A stretch of 64,000 nt of DNA from Shewanella morhuae (GCF_900156405.1 NZ_FTNN01000001.1:355651-419650); one strand, 5' to 3'. Shown: positions 26,941 through 35,611, counted from the stretch's first letter. Notes: generated by a model not told the origin, from the letters alone. Numbers and translations are program-made.

Positions 26941-27516
26941 TTATTGAGGCGCTGAATCACTGGGCGTTGCGGCTGCGACTTTTATTTCAGCCATTATCTG
27001 TTTGGCAATTGCATTAGGAATCGGAAAGCTCAAGTGGTATTGAGCGATTTTCCATTTGCCATCCGTTTTGATTAACGTCCCTGTGCCGCGACTCACTCCG
27101 TAGGCGGGGCTGGTGAGTAACTCGTCAAATAACATCACATCGCCATATTGAAGCAAAGCGCGTTTGGTTAAATCATAACGCCAACCTGTTGTCGGTCTTG
27201 AATAACGTTCGAACTCTTCCATCCCCCAACGTTCATTGGCATCGGTACCGATAAAAATTGCATCTGCACGATAAAGCGCAAAATAGCGATCCCAGTCAGC
27301 ATGGCTCGAATACTCGTTGAGTAGATCGAGAACCTTAGCTGCGGCTTGCTGATCGCTGTTAGCCTGATCCTGTGTCATAGCATTTGTTGCTGACAACTGT
27401 TTTGTTTGATCTTTTGCATAGGTCTGATGGCAGACTAATATGCTGAGTAACATCATTAACGTATAAAAAATCTTCAGGTTACGATGGCGCTGATTTGAGC
27501 TTGTGTATGTCATCAT
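26941..27516 (-). CDS. Exported NTF2-like (SnoaL/DUF4440) protein
   Basis: A 191-residue protein with an N-terminal signal region (KIFYTLMMLLSILVCHQTYA). It is followed by an NTF2-like cone-shaped domain from about residue 60 to 180: VLDLLNEYSSHADWDRYFALYRADAIFIGTDANERWGMEEF, then ...TGTLIKTDGKWKIAQYHLSFPIPN. This is the SnoaL-like/DUF4440 layout. Such domains bind small hydrophobic ligands or act as small enzymes, and no specific substrate can be named. It is followed by a T-rich region and precedes mtfA in the same direction, with a 28-bp gap that suggests co-transcription. Confidence 0.78.
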   Translation of the reverse strand: MMTYTSSNQRHRNLKIFYTLMMLLSILVCHQTYAKDQTKQLSATNAMTQDQANSDQQAAAKVLDLLNEYSSHADWDRYFALYRADAIFIGTDANERWGMEEFERYSRPTTGWRYDLTKRALLQYGDVMLFDELLTSPAYGVSRGTGTLIKTDGKWKIAQYHLSFPIPNAIAKQIMAEIKVAAATPSDSAPQ

Positions 27517-27544
27517 ATTGGTCTCATTGTCAGGTTCAGGTTAT

Positions 27545-28369
27545 TTAGTGCCAGTTAATGGGGTCGAGCTGATAAAAATGGCTCAGCTCTCGATACAAGG
27601 CGGGGTGCTGCTGGTGGAAATCCTCTGGTCGTTCAAAAAAGGTTTCGGTTATTACCGCAAAAAACTCAGCCGGATTAGTTGCACCATAATAATTAAATAT
27701 AGAGGGGGCACCTACTTTGGCGCAATGCTGCAATTGGGTAAAAGCATGGCTTAGTACGTCAGACCAAGTGCTGTAGTCAGCAAAGTGCTGCAAGATAGGA
27801 GCGCCATTGGCTTGGCCATCTTCTTGATCAAGCTGGTGGGCAAACTCATGGATGACGACGTTATTACCATCATGGGGATCGGCGGCGCCAGCTAAGGTAT
27901 TTCTCCACGAAAGCACCACTTTGCCATATTGCCATGATTCACCCGCCAGTACATTGCGCTGTTCCCACACAATACCACTCGCATCTTGATGCTGATTATT
28001 AACGATAAAGGCATCAGGGTAGACCAAGATTTGTGTCAGTTTGGGGTAGAAATCTGTTTTACGATTTAGTAATAAAAGACAAGCTTGGGCAGCGATGGTA
28101 ACTTTAACTTCATCGGTGATTTCAAAACCATCGCAGCCGACAAACGTCTTTTCATCGATAAAGATCTGAATATGCCGCTTGAGTTGCAGTTGTAAATCTG
28201 TTGGTAGCGCATGAAAGTAAGGTAGCCTTTGTTTAAGAATTACTCGCCAGCTTTTAGGGAACGGTCTTGCCGCTATACGACGTCGATGCAATGTTTTACG
28301 CCAGCGGGTTGAGATTAACCAAGCTATTGTGGCCACACTAAGTAGCACTGTGAGTGAGATCGCAAACAT
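27545..28369 (-). CDS. mtfA: Mlc titration factor A family zinc peptidase
   Basis: Homologue of E. coli MtfA (YeeI), a zinc-dependent peptidase that binds the glucose repressor Mlc and so affects the ptsG system. The zinc motif is H174-E-F-A-H178 in NNVVIHEFAHQLDQEDGQANGAP. FVGCDGFEITDEVKVTIAAQACLLLLNR and EFFAVITETFFERPEDF are family motifs, the latter with the third metal ligand region. Unlike E. coli MtfA, the N-terminus has a hydrophobic segment (LTVLLSVATIAWLIS), so it may be membrane-anchored. At 274 residues it is typical for the longer subgroup. Its partner Mlc is not in this window. Confidence 0.9.
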   Translation of the reverse strand: MFAISLTVLLSVATIAWLISTRWRKTLHRRRIAARPFPKSWRVILKQRLPYFHALPTDLQLQLKRHIQIFIDEKTFVGCDGFEITDEVKVTIAAQACLLLLNRKTDFYPKLTQILVYPDAFIVNNQHQDASGIVWEQRNVLAGESWQYGKVVLSWRNTLAGAADPHDGNNVVIHEFAHQLDQEDGQANGAPILQHFADYSTWSDVLSHAFTQLQHCAKVGAPSIFNYYGATNPAEFFAVITETFFERPEDFHQQHPALYRELSHFYQLDPINWH

Positions 28370-28641
28370 AATGTGCCTTTAGCGAAATGAAATGTCATTA
28401 CCTATATCAGTTAATGAGGACAAAGTCGGATGAAGTCAACCTTTGCGGCATTGTTTTAACATTTATAGCCCTTGGCGTGGTAAGTCGCTGCTTATTTTTT
28501 GCGTAACAATTTATTTGTGGCGTCATAACGGTGATGATTTACAGTCGCGGTTAAATTGATTTACCCTAAAGTCTAAATTTCGTGTATTTACTCGTTTAGC
28601 AACAGCCTAAGTAAAGTGCGGTTAAATGCATTAAGGAAACC

Positions 28642-29241
28642 ATGAGAATACTCATATCAACTGATATTTTTGGTGTGACAGCGGATATTATAAGGCTAGT
28701 CGGTAGTATAAATAACGAACACGTTATAGTGGAGATTGTTGATCCATACGATGGGGAAATAAAATGCTTTATCAATGAGCACTCTGCTTATGAGGCCTTT
28801 CTGAAAGAATGTGGCCATGAGCGCTATTTTGACAAAATTCACCATGCTGTTTCATCTTCAGTAGAAGATTTAGTCATTATTGGTTTTAGTGCGGGTGCGT
28901 CTGCTGCATGGAGAGTTATGGATTGCTGCTTTAAAGCAGCACCTCTGCATTTTATTGGATTTTATCCTGGGCAAATCAGAAATCATCTTAATGTAATACC
29001 CCAATATCCGTGTACATTGATATTTCCAAACCATGAAGAACACTTTAATGTGAGTCAAGTGAGCGATGTGTTGTCCAAAGTCGATAAGGTTTATTGTATT
29101 AATACAGAATTTGGACATGGTTTTATGAATCCTTTATCTGCACATTATTCCAGTCGTGGTGCAGATGCATTTAACGCGGTCATTAACCAAATCAGTCAGC
29201 TGACAGACGTCACTATGCTTCGTCGGTTATTACAGCGTTAA
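28642..29241 (+). CDS. Dienelactone-hydrolase-like alpha/beta hydrolase
   Basis: A 199-residue cytosolic protein that I recognise only at fold level. A nucleophile elbow G-F-S-A-G (S83) follows a hydrophobic strand (DLVIIGFSAGASAAWRVMD). A catalytic-type histidine is H159 in NTEFGHGFMNP, matching the H-G-F motif of the dienelactone hydrolase family. The N-terminal ILISTDIFGVTADIIRLV resembles the start of such proteins. A clear catalytic Asp is not obvious; the FPNHEEHF segment is where it would lie. AAGGAAACC precedes the ATG. Base composition is AT-rich compared with the housekeeping genes around it. Substrate is unknown. Confidence 0.6.
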   Translation: MRILISTDIFGVTADIIRLVGSINNEHVIVEIVDPYDGEIKCFINEHSAYEAFLKECGHERYFDKIHHAVSSSVEDLVIIGFSAGASAAWRVMDCCFKAAPLHFIGFYPGQIRNHLNVIPQYPCTLIFPNHEEHFNVSQVSDVLSKVDKVYCINTEFGHGFMNPLSAHYSSRGADAFNAVINQISQLTDVTMLRRLLQR

Positions 29242-29426
29242 TCTCAATTCACAATAGTGTTAAAATTATTTTTTCTATTGATATTTAAGCCTTTTTAATT
29301 ATTACATTAAACAATAGTAGGGTATTTTTATAGCATCTTTCAGCTATTTGTTGCGACTTGAACACATAAGAAAATGACTTGGTTTTGCGGTAATATATAG
29401 TGCTGGATTGCGTGGAGAATAATGAA

Positions 29427-29636
29427 GTGGATCAACAGTTACTGATTGATGCGGTTAACCAGACTATGCCGTTTGGTAAATACGCAGGGCGTAAATTATT
29501 AACATTACCCGAGCCTTACCTTGTGTGGTTCCATAAGCAAGGGTTTCCTCAGGGGAAGTTGGGTGAGCAATTAGCCTTAATGTATGAAGTTAAGCTAAAT
29601 GGCTTAGAAGGCATGCTAAAACCGTTATTGAAATGA
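29427..29636 (+). CDS. DUF3820 family small protein
   Basis: Small cytosolic protein whose core MPFGKYAGRKLLTLPEPYLVWFHKQGFPQGKLGEQLALMYE is the DUF3820 family motif. The family has been called a putative quorum-sensing-regulated virulence factor on thin evidence, so I give no function. I place the start at GTG 29427, with GGAG 9 nt upstream. An upstream GTG at 29400 has no ribosome-binding site. The product is then about 69 residues. Confidence 0.78.
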   Translation: MDQQLLIDAVNQTMPFGKYAGRKLLTLPEPYLVWFHKQGFPQGKLGEQLALMYEVKLNGLEGMLKPLLK

Positions 29637-29762
29637 GTTCCCTGCCTTGGCATAAAAATATTGCTTTTGCGATAAGTGTTGTATTTCGTGATAGAGATTA
29701 GCGATTTATTGTTGTTGGCGTGCTTTAATGCGGCATATTAGTAAAACAAAAGGAACATAGGC

Positions 29763-30065
29763 ATGATAGCGAAATTAGTAAAATTAGCAGCGGTAGCAAC
29801 GTTAGCATTAGGCATGTCAAGTGCTTGGGCGCAGGGCGTAACCCACGAAGGTACTGTTGTTGATACTATGAATGGTGGCGGTTACACCTACGTACAGATT
29901 AAAGAAGCTGACACGACTTTTTGGGCAGCGGGTCCTGAAACTCAAGTGAGTAAAGGCGATAAAGTATCTGTAGTTGAACAAATGTGGATGAACGAATTCA
30001 CTAGCAAAACCTTGGATCGCACCTTTGATAAACTATTATTTGTGGGTCAAATCGAGAAAAAATAG
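29763..30065 (+). CDS. NrfJ-like small periplasmic protein
   Basis: A 100-residue exported protein. The signal peptide MIAKLVKLAAVATLALGMSSAWA is followed by a small beta domain: VTHEGTVVDTMNGGGYTYVQIKEADTTFWAAGPETQVSKGDKVSVVEQMWMNEFTSKTLDRTFDKLLFVGQI. This resembles proteins annotated NrfJ-related in Shewanella and epsilonproteobacteria, with the G-x-V-x-x-x-x-x-x-x-G-Y-T-Y core of an OB-like barrel. No cysteine or haem motif is present. A role in metal, nitrite or envelope-stress processes is only suggested by the family name. AGGAACATAGGC precedes the ATG. Confidence 0.72.
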   Translation: MIAKLVKLAAVATLALGMSSAWAQGVTHEGTVVDTMNGGGYTYVQIKEADTTFWAAGPETQVSKGDKVSVVEQMWMNEFTSKTLDRTFDKLLFVGQIEKK

Positions 30066-30109
30066 TCAGTAGCATTGAGTGCGCCCTCTTGTGCGCCATA
30101 CCGATTAAG

Positions 30110-30137
30110 CGGCTTCGATATTTTCGAGGCCGTTTTT
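30110..30137 (+). terminator. Terminator after the NrfJ-like gene
   Basis: CGGCTTCGA (30110-30118) pairs with TCGAGGCCG (30124-30132), with one wobble, followed by TTTTT. Confidence 0.8.
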
Positions 30138-30246
30138 GTTTCTATTGCTTGATGGTGTTAAATGTCAGTTTTTGGCTATCTCGATGGGGCTAAACGCGGC
30201 AAAATGTCACTATTTTTAGCTATGCTTTAATCGAAGGAGCAATTAA

Positions 30247-30756
30247 GTGGCGGCGTTTGAACAGTTTGAAATTCAGCCTTATCAATCATGTTATGCCCGT
30301 GAGGTGAGTGAATTATTTCATCTTTGTGTGCATAGCATCAATCATGCCCGTTATTCATCGGCGCAGCTTGCGGCTTGGTCAGCGGCGCCCAGATCAGCTA
30401 AGCATTGGGATTTACGCTTAAGCCGCTCAAAAGCGTGGGTGGTATTGGCCAAAGGTGCCCTAGCAACATCGGCAATGTGTATCGGTTTTATTAATATTGA
30501 AACCCATTTTAGCCAGCAAGGTTACCTTGATAGTTTATATATACATCCGGATTATCAGCGCAAGGGATTAGGCGAGCGTGCTTACCTTGTTGTAGAGGAT
30601 TGGGCTAAGGCACAGGGTTATTCTCGTGTGAGCCTAGATGCATCCTATTTATCGAAAGGGTTATTTAATCAAATGGGCTTTACGCAGGTACAGGCCAGTT
30701 ACCAGCAAAAACGAGGGCAAATTATTCGCGGTTTTTATATGATTAAAGAGATTTAA
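30247..30756 (+). CDS. GNAT family N-acetyltransferase
   Basis: Cytosolic acyl-CoA-dependent acetyltransferase of 169 residues. The acetyl-CoA motif A is visible as LDSLYIHPDYQRKGLGERAYLVVEDWAKAQGYSRVSLDAS (Q/R-x-x-G-x-G/A). CIGFINIETHFSQQGY lies before it, and FNQMGFTQVQ follows as the last strands. It starts with GTG, preceded by AAGGAG at a 7-nt spacing. The substrate cannot be predicted. The next gene encodes a second GNAT protein with a similar layout, so the two may come from an old duplication. Confidence 0.85.
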   Translation: MAAFEQFEIQPYQSCYAREVSELFHLCVHSINHARYSSAQLAAWSAAPRSAKHWDLRLSRSKAWVVLAKGALATSAMCIGFINIETHFSQQGYLDSLYIHPDYQRKGLGERAYLVVEDWAKAQGYSRVSLDASYLSKGLFNQMGFTQVQASYQQKRGQIIRGFYMIKEI

Positions 30757-30932
30757 ACATTGTTCAATTTTGGTTTTAGCTAGCTTTTAGTTTGATTAAC
30801 TTTTGATTCTAAAAAGTGGTGTAAAGAATTGTGTAGTAAAGCATGGGCGTAAAGCAGTTGAAGCTGACTATTTTATTTGTAGCAAAATACCGTTAATCTC
30901 AATCTGTTAATCATTTAAGATAAGGGCTGAGA

Positions 30933-31460
30933 ATGAAGATTCGACTATTTACGCCAGCGGACGTTTCGCAGCTCGCGCTAATCTTTGAGGCGAGTGTGAT
31001 GCAAGGCTCAGGCGAGTATTACTCCTTTGCTGAACGTTCAGCTTGGGCTTATATCGAAGGCGAGAGCCGCAGCGACAGTTATTGGCTTGAGCGTCTTAAA
31101 GGAACCACTATTTGGGTGGCTGAGACAGAAAACATGCTAGTAGGCTTTATTAATCTTAAGCTGGGGGATGACACTGAGGTTGAGGCTTCTGCCGAAATCG
31201 AATGTTTATTTGTTCATCCTGAATATGCACGCTCAGGTGTGGCAACCACTTTGTATTTTGCGTTATTTGAACAAGTAAAAGGCTTAGCTCTTAAACGATT
31301 AACGGTAGAGGCATCCTATTTAGCGCGGCCTTTTTTTGAGAAGCAGGGTTTTCGTAATACGCGCCGAAATGAGCATAAACGCTTTTTAAATACGCTAGAT
31401 AAGAGTAAAGGGCAGGCCGCTCAAGTTCTGGTTAACTTTAGCATGACTCTTGCCCTCTAA
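30933..31460 (+). CDS. GNAT family N-acetyltransferase
   Basis: A second GNAT protein, 175 residues. Its CoA-binding motif is IECLFVHPEYARSGVATTLYFALFEQVKGLALKRLTVEASYLARPFFEKQGF. The start MKIRLFTPADVSQLALIFEASVMQGSGEYYSFAERSAW, with tyrosines and acidic residues, shapes a substrate pocket of the YafP-like type (S-x-x-x-Y-S-x-x-x-x-x-A-W). The same pattern, HARYSSAQLAAW, occurs in the upstream paralogue. AAGGGCTGAGA precedes the ATG. The two genes are 176 bp apart, so separate promoters are possible. Substrate unknown. Confidence 0.85.
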   Translation: MKIRLFTPADVSQLALIFEASVMQGSGEYYSFAERSAWAYIEGESRSDSYWLERLKGTTIWVAETENMLVGFINLKLGDDTEVEASAEIECLFVHPEYARSGVATTLYFALFEQVKGLALKRLTVEASYLARPFFEKQGFRNTRRNEHKRFLNTLDKSKGQAAQVLVNFSMTLAL

Positions 31461-31518
31461 TATTTAACTACCGCCGTCAGCTTACGTCAGCTAGCTATTA
31501 AACCTTATGTACCAAACT

Positions 31519-32229
31519 TTAGGCATTAGCCGATAAATCAAATACTAACGCCATGGCTTGACCAGAAGTCGCGCTAAAGTCGACACCGCTAAGCTGAGTT
31601 AAATGCGCGCCATCTCCTGGCGTCAATGTCGTACCATTGATATCCAGTGTGCCTTCAATCAATTGAACATACAGATGACGACTCGCTTGAGCAGGTGTTC
31701 TGTTCATTGTTACGCTTTCACCTTCGTTCAGCACTAAACGATAAACGGTGGCATCTTGTTGTACTTTAAGCGTGCCATTGTCACCAGTGGGAGTCACCAC
31801 GGCCGTCAGCGCTGAGCTTTGCTCGAAGGCTTTTTGCTGATAACCCGCATCGATACTTAAGGTATCTGGGCGGATCCAAATTTGTAAAAAGTGCAGTGGC
31901 TCAGTAGTTGAGGCATTGAACTCACTGTGGTAAATACCTTTACCCGCCGACATCAATTGAAACTCGCCTGCAGGTAAGGTTTTGATATTACCGAAACTAT
32001 CTTTGTGGGCGATAGTGCCGGATATCACGTAACTGATGATCTCCATATCTTTATGGCCATGGGTATCGAAACCTGCGCCGGGTGCCACTGTGTCATCATT
32101 AATCACTCTTAAGGATGAAATTCCCATGTGGGCTGGATCGTAGTAGCTAGAAAAAGAGAAAGTGTGTTGACTCTTAAGCCAGCCTAAATCTGCCTGACCG
32201 CGATCCTGTGCTTTGCGTAGTGTGATCAT
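31519..32229 (-). CDS. Pirin family protein (YhhW type)
   Basis: Bicupin protein of 236 residues. The metal site of the N-terminal cupin is in FDTHGHKDMEIISYVISGTIAHKDSFGN, with YHSEFNAS supplying the third His and Glu (H-x-H ... H-x-E). E. coli YhhW of this family shows quercetin 2,3-dioxygenase activity in vitro; the natural substrate is unclear. HTFSFSSYYDPAHMGISSLRVINDD is the pirin N-terminal signature. It follows the DoxX gene by 11 bp on the same strand, so the two form an operon, probably controlled by the divergent LysR gene. Confidence 0.92.
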   Translation of the reverse strand: MITLRKAQDRGQADLGWLKSQHTFSFSSYYDPAHMGISSLRVINDDTVAPGAGFDTHGHKDMEIISYVISGTIAHKDSFGNIKTLPAGEFQLMSAGKGIYHSEFNASTTEPLHFLQIWIRPDTLSIDAGYQQKAFEQSSALTAVVTPTGDNGTLKVQQDATVYRLVLNEGESVTMNRTPAQASRHLYVQLIEGTLDINGTTLTPGDGAHLTQLSGVDFSATSGQAMALVFDLSANA

Positions 32230-32240
32230 CTTGATTCCCC

Positions 32241-32684
32241 TTATTTGATGCGGCTAGCTAAAAGATTGTCGAGTGATAATTTACCGGCACCTGAAACAGC
32301 CAGTGACGCTGTGGCTGCCAGTAGCGCTAAACCAAATTCATAACCGTTGTTAGCAAGGAACAGCCCATTACCTATATGCACTGAGAAAATCGCCACTATC
32401 ATAGTAAATGACAGTACCAAAGCTGTTGGGCGAGTCAGTAGACCCAATAACAACAACAGTCCACCAAAAAACTCACTTGAACCTGCCATTAAAGCCATTA
32501 AGTAACCGGGCGTTAGGCCAATTGACGCCATCCATTGGCCTGTTCCCTCTAAACCGTAGCCACCAAACCAGCCAAAAAGTTTTTGTGAACCATGGGCGAT
32601 TAAAATAATCCCGATAGGAATACGCAGTGCCAGAGGGGCAAAACTTGGTGCCGATTTCAGTATTTTTGTAATGAGTGTTTTCAT
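32241..32684 (-). CDS. DoxX family membrane protein
   Basis: A 147-residue inner-membrane protein of the DoxX/DoxD-like family, with four transmembrane segments. The signature is LRIPIGIILIAHGSQKLFGWFGGYGLEGTGQWMASIGLTPGYLMALMAGSSEFFGGLLLLLGLLTRPTAL. Such proteins are linked to redox and quinone or thiol stress in other bacteria. GGAACATACC-type spacing leaves a weak Shine-Dalgarno (AAGGAACATACC) before the ATG at 32684. It is first in the doxX-pirin operon, divergent from a LysR regulator, which is a common layout for electrophile- or oxidant-responsive genes. Confidence 0.92.
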   Translation of the reverse strand: MKTLITKILKSAPSFAPLALRIPIGIILIAHGSQKLFGWFGGYGLEGTGQWMASIGLTPGYLMALMAGSSEFFGGLLLLLGLLTRPTALVLSFTMIVAIFSVHIGNGLFLANNGYEFGLALLAATASLAVSGAGKLSLDNLLASRIK

Positions 32685-32698
32685 GGTATGTTCCTTGT

Positions 32699-32713
32699 TT
32701 CAAATTATTTAAA
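32699..32713. promoter_or_regulatory. Candidate LysR site near the doxX start
   Basis: TTCAAATTATTTAAA differs at two positions from the perfect palindrome near the LysR gene (32853-32867). It lies 15 bp upstream of the doxX start codon, where it could overlap the leader or promoter. Confidence 0.35.
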
Positions 32714-32852
32714 TTATGTTTAAGTAATATTTAAGCGTGTTATTAACGGGTTCCTCATTGTCTTTAGTCGTGCATCTGAAAGAACACCTCTATTGCTAAG
32801 CAGTGTAGACTTGATCTTTATTGAAGAAAATCGGAACATTTTCAATTTGTAT

Positions 32853-32867
32853 TTCAAATAATTTGAA
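32853..32867. promoter_or_regulatory. Candidate LysR operator (T-N11-A palindrome)
   Basis: TTCAAATAATTTGAA is a perfect 7-bp inverted repeat around one A and contains a T-N11-A core, the classic LysR-family box. It lies 12 bp before the LysR gene start, in the intergenic region shared with doxX, as expected for autoregulation. Confidence 0.5.
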
Positions 32868-32879
32868 CAAGAGGTGTGT

Positions 32880-33773
32880 ATGTTGCCATCTATTAGTCTT
32901 GATGGATTAATCGTGCTCGATGCGATTGATAAAAAGGGCAGTTTCTCTGCTGCGGCAGAGTCTTTGTTTCGAGTACCGTCGGCGTTGACTTACACAGTGC
33001 AAAAACTAGAAAGTGATTTAGGGACTAAATTATTCGAACGTAAAGGGCAGCGCGCTGAGCTGACTTTAGTTGGTCAACTGGTATTGCGCCAAGGTCGAGA
33101 AATCCTCGCCGCAACATCAAGGCTTGAAGAGGCAGTACGTCAATTGGAGACGGGCTGGGAGTCTTCGCTAACCTTAGCCATAGATACCGTGGTGCCAGAT
33201 TTACCCCTGTTGCAGTTGATTGGTGAATTTACTGAGTTAGGCAAGCAAGTGACTGTGAATATTAGTGAAGAGTCTTTAGGTGGCGGCTGGGATGCACTTT
33301 ATTCTGGCCGTGCCGATATCGCGATTGGCGTGACAGGTGATCGGCCCAAAGGCCAATATCATGTGGTTGAAATGGGTGAATTAGAGTTTGTGTTTGCCTT
33401 AAATCCTGCCCACCCATTAGCGCAATATAGGGATCCTATTCCGACTGAGGCCTTATTGCAGTTTCCCTCGATTGTGGTGGCCGACAGTTCAACCGCACTG
33501 GCGCAACGTTCAAGTGGTTTATTTGATAGTCGTCAAGTGATTAGAGTGCCGAACATGCAGACCAAAATTAAGGCGCAGCAATTAGGGTTAGGTGTGGGTT
33601 ATATTCCAAAACACCTGATCTTGGATGCATTGGCTACGGGGGCGTTAGTTGCTTGCCACGTAGACATTCCGCGCCCAGCCCAAAGTGTATTTATGGCTTG
33701 GCGTAAAGATAAAGAGGGTAAAGCGCAGGCATGGTTTACTGAGCGCTTACTCCAATGTATTTGGCCATTTTAG
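32880..33773 (+). CDS. LysR family transcriptional regulator
   Basis: Regulator of 297 residues. The N-terminal HTH spans about residues 5-62: LDGLIVLDAIDKKGSFSAAAESLFRVPSALTYTVQKLESDLGTKLFERKGQRAELT. This belongs to the LysR subgroup with S-A-L-T-Y-T-V-Q-K-L-E (YhaJ/PgrR-like). The effector domain follows, with LTLAIDTVVPDLPLLQLIGEF. E. coli YhaJ senses aromatic electrophiles and controls yqjF (a DoxX family gene) and yhhW/yqjG-type genes, so control of the neighbouring doxX-pirin pair is a strong inference. The ATG at 32880 has GAGG 5 nt upstream; a GTG six bases earlier is less likely. Confidence 0.93.
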   Translation: MLPSISLDGLIVLDAIDKKGSFSAAAESLFRVPSALTYTVQKLESDLGTKLFERKGQRAELTLVGQLVLRQGREILAATSRLEEAVRQLETGWESSLTLAIDTVVPDLPLLQLIGEFTELGKQVTVNISEESLGGGWDALYSGRADIAIGVTGDRPKGQYHVVEMGELEFVFALNPAHPLAQYRDPIPTEALLQFPSIVVADSSTALAQRSSGLFDSRQVIRVPNMQTKIKAQQLGLGVGYIPKHLILDALATGALVACHVDIPRPAQSVFMAWRKDKEGKAQAWFTERLLQCIWPF

Positions 33774-33823
33774 ATGTTTGAGTTTGCCATTTAGGAACAA
33801 TATGCAGATACAAGATGCCGCGT

Positions 33824-35569
33824 TTATTTTCCACGCGGCCTGTGACTGGTGTAATGCACATGTTGTGACCACAAATCCGATAAATTAGGTGAGCGCTTTA
33901 AAAAACGAATAAATGCCTGTGGCAACGTTAATGATTCCATCGACTCCTGCCAGCGAGCTTGCAGCAGTGGATGATAACCTTCTTTCCCTGCAGCGGTGTA
34001 AGAGGTTGAAACCCCCATGTACAATGATTCGTACTCTACAGTCTGCCAAAGAGATTGGCTGCCCTGTTGCATCATTTCTAACCTAAATAAACGTTCGCCC
34101 AATGGACGTCTGCCATCGTAGTAATAACGCAAACCATAGGTATACGGGAAACTACCCGCGCCTGTACCTAACACACTATTGTTAGTGGCGGAGTTAATCG
34201 CAGATTCTAGTGCCTGGTACAAAAACTGGCCTTGGATTTCATACTTTACTAGCGGCAATTCGAAGGGCAGTAATTGCCCCATGACATCAGCAAGCGTCAA
34301 TTGCCCTTGGGAAACAGACTGGCGCACACCGCCAGCGTTATGTAGGGCAAAGTTTATCCGTGGGTCAACAAGTTTAGCCTCTTGAAACATGCTGCGACTC
34401 ACCCAAGGCGCAATTTGACTGCCGTGGGGCAAACTTTTTGAGGGCAAACGAGTATGCACTAAATTTTTAGGAACTTGTGCGATGACATAATTTTCCATCT
34501 CGGCAATAGCGGGTTTGTAGATATCCCTAATCACACCAGCGATATCAGCATCGGCTTCGTCCCACAAAATATGTGGATGATGGTTGAGTTGCTGACGTAC
34601 AGCTCGATAGTCGGTATCGTTGACAGCGACGTTAGCACTTAGCACAAAGTGTTGATCGAGCATAAAGTAGTTGCCGCCGTTTAAGGTTAGCATTTTCCCT
34701 TCAGCATCAAAGGTTATCTGGGCTAAACCGAGCACTTCAGCATATTTGCCCGCATGCACTATTGGCGTGTTATTGATAACTTCACCGTAGGGCATATTGC
34801 TCAAACCCAGCGCACGAAAATCGCCCTGTAACGTATGAGTGTGTCCCCCTACGATAAGGCTAATGCCATCGATTTCGGCCGCAAGACGTTTATCCTGATC
34901 TAAGCCTAAATGACTGAGCACAATAATATGCTTAATACCTTGTTGTTTAAGATGCTCAACAGTGCGCGCCGTGGTGGCAATGGCATCAACAAAATGGGTA
35001 TCGGGATCGGGACGTGCTATTTCTTTCATCTGATCTAAGGTAATACCGATTATGGCCAGCGTTTTATCGTGAAAAGGCTTAACGAGGTATTTAGCTAATT
35101 TTAGCTCATGGTCATAATCCAAAAGATTAGGCAAACCCCGTAGGCAACCCGGCTTATTAATATCCTCTTGGCTTAAATCCATATTGCCCGCAAGCAATGG
35201 AAAATCAATCTGCTTAGCAAACTCGGCAAGTGTTGCGTTACCTTCATCGATATCATGATTGCCAATGACCATCGCATCGGGCGCTAACAGGTTGAGTAAG
35301 TGAGCATTAGCTTTACCTTTAAAGTGGCTGAAATAAAGCGTGCCTTGAAAGCTATCGCCGCCGTGCAAAAAGATAAAAGGTGTATTGGCTTCAGTCGCCG
35401 CTTGGCGCGCCTTGGCAATATGATGGCCAATACGGGCATAACCACCGCTATGGCTAGTCATATCAAGCTTAAGATGACCTACTATTAGATTAAATTGCAC
35501 GCGGCTAGGTTCAAAATTGGAATGGGTATCATTAATGTGCGCGAGTGAGAGTGTGTAACTCTGTTTCAT
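33824..35569 (-). CDS. Metallophosphatase / 5'-nucleotidase family protein, apparently cytosolic
   Basis: UshA-like two-domain enzyme of 581 residues. The calcineurin-like metal site is built from HINDTHSNF (D14, H16), LHGGDSFQGT, GNHDIDEGN, VLSHLGLDQDKRLA and IVGGHTHTLQGD. The C-terminal nucleotide-recognition domain includes INFALHNAGGVRQSVSQGQLTLADVMGQLLPFELPLVKYEIQG and the GTGAGSFPYTYGLRYYYDGRRPLG substrate loop. It begins MKQSYTLSLAHINDTHSN with no signal peptide or lipobox, unlike periplasmic UshA, so it is predicted cytosolic. The exact substrate (5'-nucleotides, UDP-sugars or others) is unknown. It is single-gene, between terminators. Confidence 0.88.
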   Translation of the reverse strand: MKQSYTLSLAHINDTHSNFEPSRVQFNLIVGHLKLDMTSHSGGYARIGHHIAKARQAATEANTPFIFLHGGDSFQGTLYFSHFKGKANAHLLNLLAPDAMVIGNHDIDEGNATLAEFAKQIDFPLLAGNMDLSQEDINKPGCLRGLPNLLDYDHELKLAKYLVKPFHDKTLAIIGITLDQMKEIARPDPDTHFVDAIATTARTVEHLKQQGIKHIIVLSHLGLDQDKRLAAEIDGISLIVGGHTHTLQGDFRALGLSNMPYGEVINNTPIVHAGKYAEVLGLAQITFDAEGKMLTLNGGNYFMLDQHFVLSANVAVNDTDYRAVRQQLNHHPHILWDEADADIAGVIRDIYKPAIAEMENYVIAQVPKNLVHTRLPSKSLPHGSQIAPWVSRSMFQEAKLVDPRINFALHNAGGVRQSVSQGQLTLADVMGQLLPFELPLVKYEIQGQFLYQALESAINSATNNSVLGTGAGSFPYTYGLRYYYDGRRPLGERLFRLEMMQQGSQSLWQTVEYESLYMGVSTSYTAAGKEGYHPLLQARWQESMESLTLPQAFIRFLKRSPNLSDLWSQHVHYTSHRPRGK

Positions 35570-35611
35570 AACTGACCTCTATTACGGCGGGAGATGATAG
35601 CTGTCTCCCCT

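Noticed and set aside
33817..33839. Hairpin GCCGCGT/ACGCGGC between LysR and the nucleotidase gene
   Set aside because: No T-run on either side and it overlaps the end of the coding region, so I do not call it a terminator.
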